In this document: in pieces, positions 9,477-18,362 of the stretch
Layout of the letters: every line of letters starts with the position of its first letter
Numbering within the stretch: the first letter of the stretch is position 1
Assembly: GCF_013407855.1 (NCBI RefSeq)
Contig: NZ_JACBZH010000001.1
Coordinates: 6,200,001-6,264,000, forward strand
Direction of reading: 5' to 3'
Origin: Actinopolymorpha rutila
Lineage (GTDB): Bacteria > Actinomycetota > Actinomycetes > Propionibacteriales > Actinopolymorphaceae
Length of the DNA stretch: 64,000 nucleotides
Program-made: the position numbers and the translations under genes
Notes under the pieces: generated by a model
Databases searched by the model: none
The model's input: the letters and a program-made list of their open reading frames with translations, nothing else
What the model was told of the DNA's origin: nothing

Positions 9477-10676
9477 TCACTTGCGTCGCCGCTGCATCCG
9501 AGGCTGCTGCAGCGTCGGGTCGTCCGGGCGTACGGGCGCCAGCTGCTGGGTCTTGTCGTCGGCGTTGCCCGACTGGGTGGCGTCGTCGGTTGGAGCGGAC
9601 CCACCCGCCGGCTGGACACCGTTGGCGCCGTGGTCGCCGTGGTCGCCGTGCTCGGTCTTCTCGTCCGCGTTCTGGCCGGTCTTCTCGTCCGCGTTCTGGC
9701 CGGTCTTCTCGTCCGCGTTCTGGCCGGTCTTCTCGTCCGCGTTCTGGCCGGCGTCCTGCCCGGCGGGCGGGGCCGAGGGACCCGGGACACCGGCGGCGGG
9801 CAGCGCGAGGCCGGCGTCCTCTCCTCCGGACAGGGTGGCGAGCATCTGCCGGAGGTTGGCCATCTGGGCGAGGATGCTGTCCCGCCGCTGGGCGATGGAC
9901 TTCAGCTCACGGTCGGCGTCGCCGCGGACACGCTCCGAGTGAGCCTTCGCCTCGGAGAGGATCGTCTGTGCCTTGCGCTGCGCCTCCTCGATCGAACGCT
10001 CGGCCTGCGCGGCGGCCTCGGCCTGGTGACGGCCGGCCTCGGTGTGGGTCTGCTCGGCGCGCTCCAGGACGGCCGCGAGGTGCTGCTCGGCGGCCGACCG
10101 CCGCTCGGCGATGTCCCGGTCGGCGTGCTCGCGGCGCTGGGCGAGCGCGCGTTCGAGGGCGACCGTGGCCTGCGCGGACTTGGCGCGCTGGTCCTCCAGC
10201 AGCGCCTCGGCCTCGGCCCGGACGGTAGCGGCGTCCCGCTCGGCGGCCTCGGCGATCTCCGCGGCCTGGTCCTTCGCCTCGCTGAGCAACTCCGCGGCGC
10301 CGCGGTCGGCCTCGGCGCGCCGCTCGGTGGCGTGCCGCTCGGCTTCTTTGCGCAGCTCACCGGTGGCCTGCTCGGCCTCCTGGCGTAGCTCGTGGGCGTG
10401 GGTGGTCGCTGCGGCGCGCTGCTCGGCGGCCTCCTCCTCGGCCAGTGCGAGGATGCGGCCGATGCGCTCGCCGAGATCGGAGTAGTTCGACTCGCTGCGC
10501 CGCTCCCGGGCCTGCGCGGCCTTCGCCTCGAGGTCCTGCACCCGGCCGGCGAGGTAGGACTTCTCCCGGCGAGCGGTGTCCAGGGTCTCGTTGAGCTTGC
10601 GGACCGTCTGGTCCACCTGGGCCGGCTCGTAGCCCCGGCGGACGACGCGGAACGAGGTGGTGTTGGGGTCTGGCAT
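9477..10676 (-). CDS. FilP-like coiled-coil protein with DivIVA-type N-terminus
   Basis: A 399-aa protein. The N-terminal 50 residues have the DivIVA-like signature FRVVRRGYEPAQVDQTVRKL. A long heptad-rich Ala/Glu/Arg coiled coil (residues ~30-290) includes YSDLGERIGRILALAEEEA and ends in RRDSILAQMANLRQMLATL. Both segments match what I remember of Streptomyces FilP, an intermediate-filament-like cytoskeletal protein that works with DivIVA and Scy at hyphal tips. A disordered Gly/Ala/Pro tail with four Asn-Ala-Asp-Glu-Lys-Thr-Gly-Gln repeats follows. ATG 10676 is 9 nt after AAGGA; the GTG at 10682 is too close. The family call is from memory; a different DivIVA-domain coiled-coil protein is possible. 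Confidence 0.75.
   Translation of the reverse strand: MPDPNTTSFRVVRRGYEPAQVDQTVRKLNETLDTARREKSYLAGRVQDLEAKAAQARERRSESNYSDLGERIGRILALAEEEAAEQRAAATTHAHELRQEAEQATGELRKEAERHATERRAEADRGAAELLSEAKDQAAEIAEAAERDAATVRAEAEALLEDQRAKSAQATVALERALAQRREHADRDIAERRSAAEQHLAAVLERAEQTHTEAGRHQAEAAAQAERSIEEAQRKAQTILSEAKAHSERVRGDADRELKSIAQRRDSILAQMANLRQMLATLSGGEDAGLALPAAGVPGPSAPPAGQDAGQNADEKTGQNADEKTGQNADEKTGQNADEKTEHGDHGDHGANGVQPAGGSAPTDDATQSGNADDKTQQLAPVRPDDPTLQQPRMQRRRK
9654..9749. repeat. 24-bp tandem repeat, 4 near-identical copies
   Basis: Unit GGTCTTCTCGTCCGCGTTCT plus GGCC, starting at 9654, 9678, 9702 and 9726. It encodes the repeated acidic octapeptide of the FilP-like tail. Copies look identical at the DNA level, so recent duplication or slippage is likely. 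Confidence 0.9.
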
Positions 10677-10975
10677 GGGCACTCGTCCTTCGGGTCCGGC
10701 GAGAAACTCTGGCGGTGATACGGCGGGTTGTGCGTGCAGCGGAGCGCGCCCGCGAGGGCATACGTCACCGACGGCGCCGCGGGCAACGACGTCGTGTGGG
10801 CAGCTGTTGTGGGCCGCTCGCGAACACCGAACGCCTCGCGGCGACGTGAGGAAATCCTAACCGCCGTCCCTGACACCAACCAGGCCGCACATAAGGCGTG
10901 AGAAGGTCATACCGGTACGCAGTGGGCCGAGGCGCCGCACCCGCGCGGGCCGGACCTGTGCCAGCATCGGGATCC

Positions 10976-11953
10976 GTGTCGAGCACTCCGCGCCGCCCCC
11001 ACCGACCCGGGTCCCGAGCCGGAGCCCGGTCCCGCACCAGCTCCGGACCAGGACCAGGACCAGGCCCCCGAGCCAGGGACGCCCGGGTCGGCCAGGACCT
11101 GCACGTCGGCGCCCGCAACGCGCGGTTCCAGCAGTGGCAGGCGCTGCTGGACAACCGCACGAAGCGCAATCACCAGGGCGAGTTCCTCGTGCATGGCGTA
11201 CGGCCGATCACCCTGGCGGTCGAGCACGGATGGCCGCTGAGCGCGCTGCTGCGCCCGGCGAGCAGCAGGTCGACGGAGGCGACTGGGGCGACGTCGGAAT
11301 GGGCCCGGCGGATCACCGAGCGCGTTCGCGCCGAGCAACCGGACGTGGAGCACGTCGCGGTGGCCCCCGAGCTTCTGCGCGAACTCGGCGAGAAGTCCGA
11401 CGACCTGCCCGAACTCCTCGCCGTGGCCCGGATACCCGCCGACCGGCTGGACCGGATCGACGTAGGTACCGACGGCCTGGTGGTGGCCTTCGACCGACCG
11501 GCCAACCCCGGCAACATCGGCACGCTGGTCCGTTCCGCCGACGCGTTCGGCGCCAGGGGCGTGCTGGTCACCGGTCACGCCGCGGACGTCTACGACCCGA
11601 AGGCGGTGCGGGCGAGTACGGGCTCGCTGTTCGCGCTGCCCACGGTGCGGGCAGCCGCGCCCCGTGACGTGCTCGCCTGGGTCGCGGACCTGCACGCGGA
11701 CGGCGTACCCCTGACAGTGGTCGGCACCGACGAGGCCGGGACCGAGGACGTCGACCAGGTGGATCTGACCGGCCCCACGCTGCTGGTCGTCGGCAACGAG
11801 ACCCGCGGCATGAGCGCGGCCTGGCGCGAGGCCTGCGACATCGTGGCCCGGATACCGGCCGGCGGCGCCGCCAGCTCACTGAACGCCGCGGTCGCGGCCA
11901 CCGTCGTCCTCTACGAGGCCGGCCGCCAGCGCCGGAGCGAGCAACCGAGGTGA
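10976..11953 (+). CDS. TrmH/SpoU family RNA 2'-O-methyltransferase
   Basis: A 325-aa SPOUT methyltransferase. The three knot motifs are present: motif 1 DRPANPGNIGTLVRSADAFG, motif 2 LLVVGNETRGMS, and motif 3 IPAGGAASSLNAAVAATVV. The N-terminal part (about residues 45-110, with NARFQQWQALLDNRTKR and GEFLVHG) resembles the substrate-binding domain of 23S rRNA 2'-O-methyltransferases such as TsnR/RlmB. The target RNA is not determinable. GTG 10976 is the most upstream plausible start; the first 40 residues are Arg/Pro/Gly-rich, so the true start could be later. The 299 bp upstream, shared with the divergent FilP-like gene, show no clear motif. Confidence 0.82.
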   Translation: MSSTPRRPHRPGSRAGARSRTSSGPGPGPGPRARDARVGQDLHVGARNARFQQWQALLDNRTKRNHQGEFLVHGVRPITLAVEHGWPLSALLRPASSRSTEATGATSEWARRITERVRAEQPDVEHVAVAPELLRELGEKSDDLPELLAVARIPADRLDRIDVGTDGLVVAFDRPANPGNIGTLVRSADAFGARGVLVTGHAADVYDPKAVRASTGSLFALPTVRAAAPRDVLAWVADLHADGVPLTVVGTDEAGTEDVDQVDLTGPTLLVVGNETRGMSAAWREACDIVARIPAGGAASSLNAAVAATVVLYEAGRQRRSEQPR

Positions 11954-12069
11954 ACCGAGCCGTCCCGTAGGGTGGGAGCCGGTGCGCCGGGAAGTCTGGT
12001 CGGCAGTCCTCAGCGGAGCCTGCCCACGCGCGGGTCCTCCGCCGACCCAGCCGACGGACGGAGACCACC

Positions 12070-13287
12070 ATGGCGCGCCCCACCGAACGCCTCCGCCAGC
12101 TGGTTCTTCCCGACCAGACCGGGGCCGAACGCTCCTTCCTCGGCGACGTCCTGCGCCAGGAGACCGTCGGCGGCGCCCTCCTGCTCGGCGCCGCGGTGAT
12201 CGCGCTGGTCTGGGCGAACTCCCCGTGGCATGCCGGTTACGAGCACGTACACGAGTTCGCGATCGGCCCGCTGTCGGTGGAGCAGTGGGCCGCCGACGGG
12301 CTGCTGGCGATCTTCTTCTACGTCGCCGGTCTGGAACTCAAGCGCGAACTCGTCACCGGCTCCCTGCACCGGCTGTCCCTCGCCCTGGTCCCGGTCGCCG
12401 CCGCGCTGGCCGGGATGGTGGTGCCCGCGCTGCTGTACGTCGCGGTGGTCGCCGGCTCCGGTGACCGGACCGCCCTCGACGGGTGGGCGGTGCCGACCGC
12501 CACCGACATCGCGTTCGCGCTGGCCGTCCTCGCGGTCGCGGGCTCGGCCCTGCCGCCGGCGCTGCGCGCGTTCCTGCTCACCCTGGCCGTGGTGGACGAC
12601 CTGGGCGCGATCACGGTGATCGCGGTGTTCTTCACCGACCACCTCGACCTCGTCGCGCTCGCGGTGGCGGTGGTGTTGCTCGGTGCGTACGCCTACCTCC
12701 AGCACCGCCGGGTCCGTACGCCGTGGATCTACGTCCCGCTGGCCGTCGCGGTCTGGTGGTTCGTGCACGAGAGCGGAGTGCACGCGACGGTGGCGGGGGT
12801 CGCCCTCGGCCTGCTGACCCGGGTGCGGCCCGACCCGGACGAGGTGCACTCCCCCGCCGAACGCCTCGAGCACCGGATCCGCCCGCTGTCGGCCGGCCTG
12901 GCCGTACCGGCGTTCGCGTTGTTCGCGGCCGGGGTCCCGGTCAGCGCGGCTGCCCTCGGCGCGATGGTGCGCGACCCCGCCGCGGTCGGCGTCATGGTCG
13001 GCCTGGTCGTCGGGAAGGCGGTCGGTGTCTTCGGCGGCGCCTGGCTGACGGCGACGTTCACCCGGGCCGACCTCAACCCCGACCTGGAGTGGCGGGACAT
13101 GTTCGCCGTGGCCGCGCTGTCCGGGATCGGGTTCACCGTCTCGCTGCTGGTCGCCGACCTCGCTTTCGGCTCCGACCCGGCGGAGACCGCCCGGGTGAAG
13201 GCGGCCGTCCTCACCGCGTCGCTGGTCGCCGCGACGGTCGCGGTGGTCCTCCTTCGGCTGCGGCGCCGAGCACGTCAGGTGACATAG
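12070..13287 (+). CDS. nhaA: Na+/H+ antiporter NhaA
   Basis: A 405-aa membrane protein with ~11-12 hydrophobic helices. NhaA landmarks are all visible: FFYVAGLELKRELVTG, the ATDIAFALAVLAV segment, the ion-binding Asp pair D176-D177 in AVVDDLGAI, and the C-terminal ALSGIGFTVSLLVADLAF. It exchanges cytoplasmic Na+ (or Li+) for external protons and supports pH and salt homeostasis. Length matches the family. It is the last of a run of plus-strand genes before the holin-like gene, 65 bp downstream. Confidence 0.96.
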   Translation: MARPTERLRQLVLPDQTGAERSFLGDVLRQETVGGALLLGAAVIALVWANSPWHAGYEHVHEFAIGPLSVEQWAADGLLAIFFYVAGLELKRELVTGSLHRLSLALVPVAAALAGMVVPALLYVAVVAGSGDRTALDGWAVPTATDIAFALAVLAVAGSALPPALRAFLLTLAVVDDLGAITVIAVFFTDHLDLVALAVAVVLLGAYAYLQHRRVRTPWIYVPLAVAVWWFVHESGVHATVAGVALGLLTRVRPDPDEVHSPAERLEHRIRPLSAGLAVPAFALFAAGVPVSAAALGAMVRDPAAVGVMVGLVVGKAVGVFGGAWLTATFTRADLNPDLEWRDMFAVAALSGIGFTVSLLVADLAFGSDPAETARVKAAVLTASLVAATVAVVLLRLRRRARQVT

Positions 13288-13352
13288 TCATAGTCTTGTC
13301 GCGACCTGGTCGAGAAACATCGCCAGGAGCCGTTACGAGGCAAGGAGCGCGC

Positions 13353-13832
13353 ATGGCCACGCACCACGACACTGTGCCCGGATCGCAGTCCCGCGCCTCG
13401 GCGTCCGACGAGCGGTCGCTCGGCCAGCTCGTCGCGGACGCCAGTCGCGACCTGTCCACGCTGCTTCGCGGCGAGATCGAGCTTGCCAAGGTGGAGCTGA
13501 AGGAGAGCGCCACAGCGGCCGGCAAGGGCGCGGGCATGTTCGGCGGCGCGGCGTTCTTCGGATACGTCGCGTTCCTGATGCTGTCCGTCGCCGCGGGCTA
13601 CGGCCTGGTGGCCGCCGGCCTGCACCCGGCGCTCGCGTTCGTCGTCGTCGGGGTCGTCTACCTGATCATCGCCGGCATTCTCGCCCTGATCGGCAAACGC
13701 AACATGAAGAAGGCCGGTCCGCCCGAGCGCACCAAGCGGTCCATCGACGAGACCAAGACGATGATGCAGCAGCTTGGCCACGGCGACCAGAACGCCGGCG
13801 GGCGGCCACAGCTCGACCCTTCGCGCCGGTAG
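13353..13832 (+). CDS. Phage-holin-family (actinobacterial Holin-X, DUF1469-like) membrane protein
   Basis: A 159-aa protein with two adjacent transmembrane helices (FGYVAFLMLSVAAGYGLVAAGL and AFVVVGVVYLIIAGILALIG). An amphipathic N-terminal helix (LVADASRDLSTLLRGEIELAKVELKE) and a charged C-terminal tail flank them. This is the usual Holin-X layout. Despite the name, these are chromosomal housekeeping proteins in actinobacteria and nothing phage-like surrounds this one. Its place just before the alpha/beta hydrolase and marP matches Rv3669 in M. tuberculosis. ATG 13353 follows AAGGAG by 6 nt. Confidence 0.85.
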   Translation: MATHHDTVPGSQSRASASDERSLGQLVADASRDLSTLLRGEIELAKVELKESATAAGKGAGMFGGAAFFGYVAFLMLSVAAGYGLVAAGLHPALAFVVVGVVYLIIAGILALIGKRNMKKAGPPERTKRSIDETKTMMQQLGHGDQNAGGRPQLDPSRR

Positions 13833-13916
13833 TCGACGCGGTAGGTCAACACGCCCCGAGGGCGCCGAGCGGTCACCTCCGCGTCGGTTCGCTGTCCGCT
13901 ATGGGACAGTGGAGGC

Positions 13917-14831
13917 ATGAGCGCCCACGCAGGGGGAGCTGTCGAGATCGACGGGCCGTGGACCCACCGCTGGGTGGCGGCCAACGGCGCCCGGTTCCAC
14001 CTGGCCGAGTGCGGCAACGGGCCGCTCGTCCTCTTCCTGCACGGTTTCCCCGAGTTCTGGTGGGCGTGGCGGCACCAGCTCCCCGCGCTGGCCGACCTGG
14101 GATACCGTGCCGCCGCCATGGACCTGCGCGGGTACGGCGGTAGCGACAAGACGCCGCGCGGATACGACCCGGTGACCCTGGCCGGCGACGTGGCCGGGCT
14201 CGTGCGTTCACTCGGCCACTCCGACGCCGTCCTGGTCGGGCACGGCTGGGGCGGCTACGTCGCCTGGGCCACCGCAACCCTCCATCCCCGCCAGGTCAGC
14301 TCGCTGGCCGTGGTCGGTGCGCCGCACCCGCTCCGGCTGCGCCGGGAGGCGTTCCGGGGCGGCAGCCAGCTCCGCTCCGCCGGGCACGTCGTGTCGTTCC
14401 AGACCCCGCTGCTGCCCGAACGCCAACTCGTCGCCGACGACGGGGCGCTCGTCGAACGCCTGCTGCGCCGGTGGTCCGCCCCCGGCTCGGCGTTCCCCGA
14501 TCCCGAGGCGGCCAGGCGTTACCGCACGGCGATGCAGCTGTGGCCGGCGCCGCACTGCGCGCTGGAGTACTACCGCTGGCTGGTACGGGCGGCGTTCCGC
14601 TCCGACGGGCGCAGGTTCGTCGCCCGGATGAAGCAGCCGGTCACCCAGCGGGTGCTGCAGGTGCACGGGATGCTCGACCCGTCGGTCCTGCCCGCCACCG
14701 CCGAGGGGTCGGCGGAGTACGTCGCCGGCACCCACCGCTGGCGGCTGCTGGACGGCGTGGGCCACTTCCCGCACGAGGAGGCGCCGGACGCCTTCCTCAA
14801 GGAACTCCTGGCCTGGCTCGACGACGCCTGA
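13917..14831 (+). CDS. Alpha/beta hydrolase, EphE-like, lacking the usual nucleophile
   Basis: A 304-aa alpha/beta hydrolase of the epoxide-hydrolase group. It has the oxyanion-type HGFPE (residues 42-46), FWWAWRHQLP, a DLRGYGGSDKP-like strand, the acid D254 in HGMLDPSVLP and the catalytic His H283 in GVGHFPHEE. At the nucleophile elbow, however, the sequence is VGHGWGG, with Gly110 where epoxide hydrolases have Asp and esterases have Ser. The codon is GGC; one base (GAC) would restore Asp. So either a pseudoenzyme or a mutated gene. It lies opposite marP as ephE (Rv3670) does in mycobacteria. ATG 13917 follows GGAGG. Confidence 0.85.
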   Translation: MSAHAGGAVEIDGPWTHRWVAANGARFHLAECGNGPLVLFLHGFPEFWWAWRHQLPALADLGYRAAAMDLRGYGGSDKTPRGYDPVTLAGDVAGLVRSLGHSDAVLVGHGWGGYVAWATATLHPRQVSSLAVVGAPHPLRLRREAFRGGSQLRSAGHVVSFQTPLLPERQLVADDGALVERLLRRWSAPGSAFPDPEAARRYRTAMQLWPAPHCALEYYRWLVRAAFRSDGRRFVARMKQPVTQRVLQVHGMLDPSVLPATAEGSAEYVAGTHRWRLLDGVGHFPHEEAPDAFLKELLAWLDDA

Positions 14832-14890
14832 CCAGGGCGTACGCCAGGGCGCCTGGGCCCGGGTCTCCGCGGAGGCCGCCGGGGATCCGG

Positions 14891-16069
14891 TCAGGAACAG
14901 CCGCCGGTCGACACCGGTTTGCGGGCGTCCACCCCGGCCCGGGCGTTGGCGGCCACCTCCTCCGCGGTCAGCGCGTACCCCGTCGAACCGTCCTCGACCG
15001 ACGCGGCGAAGACCAGCCCAGTGACGGTGCCCTCGGGCGAGACCAGCGGACCGCCGGAGTTGCCCGGCCGCACCTTGGCGTACAGCGAGAACACGTCGCG
15101 GGTGACCTGCTGGTCGCCGTAGATGTCCGGGCCCCGCAGCGCCTGCTCCGACCGCACCCGGGCCGCACCGGCGGTGAACGGGCCGTTACCGGGGTAGCCG
15201 AGCACCGCGCCCTCGTCGCCGGGCTTGGCCCCCTCGTCCAGCGGAACCGGCGCGAGCGGCAGGTCGGGAACGGCGAGGATCGCGACGTCGCGCTCGGGGT
15301 CGTACGACACCACGCGGGCGTTGTAGCGGCGGCCCTCGCGGGTCTCCACCCGGGGGGCCGACACCCCGGCCACCACGTGGGCGTTGGTCATCACGCGGTT
15401 CGGCGCGTACACGAACCCGGACCCCTCCAGGGACCGCGAGCACTCCAGCGCCACGCCGGTCACCCGCACCACGCTGCGGCCGGCGCGACGGATGTCGGGG
15501 TCCTTCAGCACACCGGCGGCCGGCGGCTGGGCGGGCGCGATGCGTTCGGTCTCGAACGGCGCGAGGTAGCGCGGGAACAGGCTGGGGTCGACCACCCGGC
15601 CGAACGCCTGCACCGCCTGCGCCCCGAACGGCGGGACGATCTCGTCGACGGTCGCCAGCACCTTCGAGCCGCGGACGGTCGTGGAGACGTCCCCGAAGCG
15701 GGCGCTGGCGACCGCGGAGCCGAGGATCCAGGCCACCACGAGCATGGCGGCGATGCTGAGCGCGGCGCCCGCGGTCGCGTCGACGAAGTGCGCCGGGCGC
15801 CAGGTCACGTGCGAGCGCAGGGCGGCGCCGAGCGCGGCACCGAGCGCCTGGCCGAGGAAGGCGCAGACCAGCACGATGCCGAGCGCGACCAGGGAGACGC
15901 GCAGGCCGGGTTCGTACTTGTCCAGGACGATCGGTGCGAGCCACGCGCCGGCCACCCCGCCGCCGATCAGGCCGGCGACGCCGAGGGCGCCGATGAGGAA
16001 GCCCTGCCGGTAACCGGAGATGCCGTAGCAGATCGCCGCGACGATCAGGATGATGTCGAGCACGTTCAC
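14891..16069 (-). CDS. marP: MarP-type periplasmic serine protease with CvpA membrane domain
   Basis: A 392-aa protein. Four N-terminal transmembrane helices (residues ~5-120) form a CvpA-like domain. A trypsin/HtrA-fold domain follows with triad H231 (MTNAHVV), D261 (ERDVAIL) and S338 (RPGNSGGPL). Cysteines C210 and C391 match in position the disulphide that activates mycobacterial MarP. In M. tuberculosis MarP is needed for acid resistance and cleaves the peptidoglycan hydrolase RipA. Its start overlaps the stop of the upstream Nudix gene by 4 bp; it is the last gene of nth-tlpA-nudix-marP. Confidence 0.93.
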   Translation of the reverse strand: MNVLDIILIVAAICYGISGYRQGFLIGALGVAGLIGGGVAGAWLAPIVLDKYEPGLRVSLVALGIVLVCAFLGQALGAALGAALRSHVTWRPAHFVDATAGAALSIAAMLVVAWILGSAVASARFGDVSTTVRGSKVLATVDEIVPPFGAQAVQAFGRVVDPSLFPRYLAPFETERIAPAQPPAAGVLKDPDIRRAGRSVVRVTGVALECSRSLEGSGFVYAPNRVMTNAHVVAGVSAPRVETREGRRYNARVVSYDPERDVAILAVPDLPLAPVPLDEGAKPGDEGAVLGYPGNGPFTAGAARVRSEQALRGPDIYGDQQVTRDVFSLYAKVRPGNSGGPLVSPEGTVTGLVFAASVEDGSTGYALTAEEVAANARAGVDARKPVSTGGCS

Positions 16070-16773
16070 GACGGCCTCCGGTCATCGGTGGCACGGGCCG
16101 CCCCGAGCTCGACCAGGTGAGTGGGCAGGTCCTCGACCCGGTTGGCGTCCCAGGGCCGCTCCCAGCCGGCGAGAGCGATCAGCCGGTCGAGTACCCCGCC
16201 GGTGAAGCCCCACACCACCAGGCCGGCCACCGCGAACGCCGGGCCGACGAAACCGGACGGATGGCGTACGGACAACCGGTTGGCGGGGTCGAGCAGCGTC
16301 TCCAGGGGTACGCGGTGCACCGAGGCCACCTCCGCGACGTCGACCACGCGCACCGGCGAGGGTGCGTGCCACCAGCCGAGGACCGGCGTGACGAGGTAGC
16401 CGGACGGCGGGAGCCAGAGGTCGGGCAGCGTCCCGAACACCGTGACACCGGCCTGGTCCAGCCCGGTCTCCTCCACGGTCTCCCGCAGCGCCGCGGCCAC
16501 CGGGCCGGTGTCGGTGGGGTCGATGGCGCCGCCGGGGAAGGCGGGCTGGCCGGCGTGGGACCGCAGCGTGTGGGCGCGTTCGATCAGCAGGATGTCGGGG
16601 CCGTGCACCCCCTCGCCGAACAGCAGCAGCACGGCCGAGGCGCGCCCGCCCCCGTCGGGTGGCAGTGCCCGGCTGAAGTCGCCGGGCCGGGCGCGGCGGG
16701 CGACGTCTCGTACGGGTTCCAGCCAGGTAGGCAGGTCGACCGGGTCCTGCTCCGCGTGGGCGTCGGTCCTCAC
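16066..16773 (-). CDS. CoA pyrophosphatase-type Nudix hydrolase
   Basis: A 235-aa Nudix protein. The CoA-pyrophosphatase signature is clear: LLIERAHTLRSHAGQ then PAFPGGAID, directly before the Nudix box ending LRETVEETGL. Enzymes with this motif (NudL, YeaB, PCD1) split CoA and its derivatives to 4'-phosphopantetheine and 3',5'-ADP. The GTG start at 16773 overlaps the stop of the TlpA-like gene (GTGA), and its own stop overlaps marP. It corresponds to Rv3672c in mycobacteria. Confidence 0.9.
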   Translation of the reverse strand: MRTDAHAEQDPVDLPTWLEPVRDVARRARPGDFSRALPPDGGGRASAVLLLFGEGVHGPDILLIERAHTLRSHAGQPAFPGGAIDPTDTGPVAAALRETVEETGLDQAGVTVFGTLPDLWLPPSGYLVTPVLGWWHAPSPVRVVDVAEVASVHRVPLETLLDPANRLSVRHPSGFVGPAFAVAGLVVWGFTGGVLDRLIALAGWERPWDANRVEDLPTHLVELGAARATDDRRPS

Positions 16774-17489
16774 AGCTTCACTCCCAGGTAGGTCCGTACG
16801 TCCTGGCGCAGCTCCCGCTCGGAGTCGTACGGCCGGTGTGCCACGTGCACGACCTTGCCGTCGGCGTCCACGAAGACGGTCGCGGGGATGCCGGCGAGCA
16901 ACCCGAAGGGCGCCAGCAGCCGTTTGTCGGGGTCGGCCAGCTGTGGGTAGCGCAGGCCGAGGTCGCGGGCGAAGGCGAGGGCGAGCTCGGGACGCGGGTC
17001 GGCGAAGTCGACACCCACGACGCGCAGCGAGTCACCGGCCGCGGCGTAGAGCTTCTGGAAGTGCGGCGCCTCCGCCCGGCACGGCCCGCACCACTGCGCC
17101 CAGACGTTCAGCACCGTCGGGGCGCCCTTGAGGTCGCTCAGGCGCACGGACCGGCCGGACCCCAGACAGACCAGGGTGACGTCGGGCAGCGGCTTCCCGC
17201 CGGGGGGCGCCGGCGGAGCCTGGTGCACGGAGCCGCCCGGGCCGACCGTCAGCTGGGCGCAGGGCGCGATCCCGGCCCGCGCGCGAAGCGTGGCCAGGCG
17301 CTTGCTGTCCGGGGCGGTGGACTTCCCCGAGGCGGGCGTACCGGTGGATGTCGGCGTCTCGGTGACCCGCTCGCCGACGCCGGCCGGCTGCTGCCCGTCC
17401 GGACCGCCGGTGCCCGCGCAGCCCGCACTCAGCAGAGCGAGCATGAGGCCCGCGACCGCGTACGCCGTCCGTCTGCCGCCGTGCCTCAT
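16770..17489 (-). CDS. TlpA-like thioredoxin-fold lipoprotein
   Basis: A 239-aa exported lipoprotein. The signal peptide has a basic start, a hydrophobic core and a lipobox LLSAGC with lipid-bearing Cys24. A Thr/Ser/Pro-rich linker leads to a TlpA/ResA-type thioredoxin domain with active site WCGPC (C134, C137) and the cis-Pro segment GIPATVFVD. Two extra cysteines (C77, C108) precede the active site and could form a structural disulphide. It should act outside the membrane as a thiol-disulphide reductase, possibly keeping the MarP disulphide or cytochrome c partners in the right redox state (inference from position). It overlaps nth by 4 bp. Confidence 0.9.
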   Translation of the reverse strand: MRHGGRRTAYAVAGLMLALLSAGCAGTGGPDGQQPAGVGERVTETPTSTGTPASGKSTAPDSKRLATLRARAGIAPCAQLTVGPGGSVHQAPPAPPGGKPLPDVTLVCLGSGRSVRLSDLKGAPTVLNVWAQWCGPCRAEAPHFQKLYAAAGDSLRVVGVDFADPRPELALAFARDLGLRYPQLADPDKRLLAPFGLLAGIPATVFVDADGKVVHVAHRPYDSERELRQDVRTYLGVKL

Positions 17490-18325
17490 TGGGTGTCCAG
17501 TGCCTCCGCGGCACTACGGACGAGCTTGCTCGCGGTCTTGGCGTCGGTCGGTCCCTCGCCGAAGGAGGGGCACAGCGGCGCGACCGGGCAGGCGCCACAC
17601 GCCGGCCGGCGGGCGTGACACCGGCGGCGGCCGTGCCAGATGAGGCGCTGGGACATGTCGGTCCACTCGCGCTTCTCGATCAGCGCGCCGACCTCGTGCT
17701 CGATCTTCACCGGGTCGGTCTCGGTGGTCCACCCGAAGCGCCGGGACAGCCGCTGGAAGTGGGTGTCGACGGTGATGCCGGGGACGCCGAACGCGTTGCC
17801 GAGCACGACGTTGGCGGTCTTGCGACCCACGCCGGGAAGGGTGACCAGATCCTTCAGCTTGCCCGGCACCTCGCCGGAGTAGCGCTCGACCAGCGCCTGC
17901 GCCATCCCCATGATCGACTTCGTCTTCGCCCGGAAGAACCCGGTCGACTGGATGATCGACTCGACGTCCTCGGGGTTGGCGGCGGCCAGGTCGGCCGCGG
18001 TCGGGTATTTCGCGAAGAGTGCCGGAGTGACGAGGTTGACCCGCTTGTCGGTGGTCTGGGCGGACAGGATCGTGGCCACCAGCAGTTGGAACGCGTCGGT
18101 GAAGTCGAGCTCGCAGTGCGCGTCGGGATAGGTCTCGGCCAGGATCCGGTTGATCCGCCGCGCCCGTCGGACCAGGGCCAGCCGGCTCTCCTCGGGACGG
18201 CCGGCGCCCTTCGCGGCCTTGCCTGCGGGCTTGCCGGTGGGGGTGCTCGGCGTGCTCGCGGCACTCGCGGAGCCGCGCCCGGGGCGGGTCGTGGAGCGGG
18301 CCGAACCCGCGGCGGGTGGTGTCAC
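17486..18325 (-). CDS. nth: Endonuclease III (DNA glycosylase/AP lyase)
   Basis: A 279-aa base-excision repair enzyme that removes oxidised pyrimidines and cuts at AP sites. The helix-hairpin-helix [12 protein letters not shown] carries catalytic K169, the catalytic Asp is D187 in [12 protein letters not shown], and the [4Fe-4S] cluster ligands follow the C-x6-C-x2-C-x5-C rule (C236, C243, C246, C252). The first ~45 residues are a Ser/Thr/Gly/Lys-rich extension. GTG 18325 is my choice; the frame runs on to an ATG at 18376, which would leave only 47 bp for two divergent promoters. It heads the nth-tlpA-nudix-marP operon. Confidence 0.95.
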   Translation of the reverse strand: MTPPAAGSARSTTRPGRGSASAASTPSTPTGKPAGKAAKGAGRPEESRLALVRRARRINRILAETYPDAHCELDFTDAFQLLVATILSAQTTDKRVNLVTPALFAKYPTAADLAAANPEDVESIIQSTGFFRAKTKSIMGMAQALVERYSGEVPGKLKDLVTLPGVGRKTANVVLGNAFGVPGITVDTHFQRLSRRFGWTTETDPVKIEHEVGALIEKREWTDMSQRLIWHGRRRCHARRPACGACPVAPLCPSFGEGPTDAKTASKLVRSAAEALDTQ

Positions 18326-18362
18326 GCGGGTCAGCCTACGTGGCCTAGCTACCGCGATCATG

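Noticed and set aside
13353-13832. Reading the holin-family gene as prophage evidence
   Set aside because: Only the family name is phage-like; neighbours are conserved chromosomal genes and the gene is conserved at this locus in other actinobacteria.
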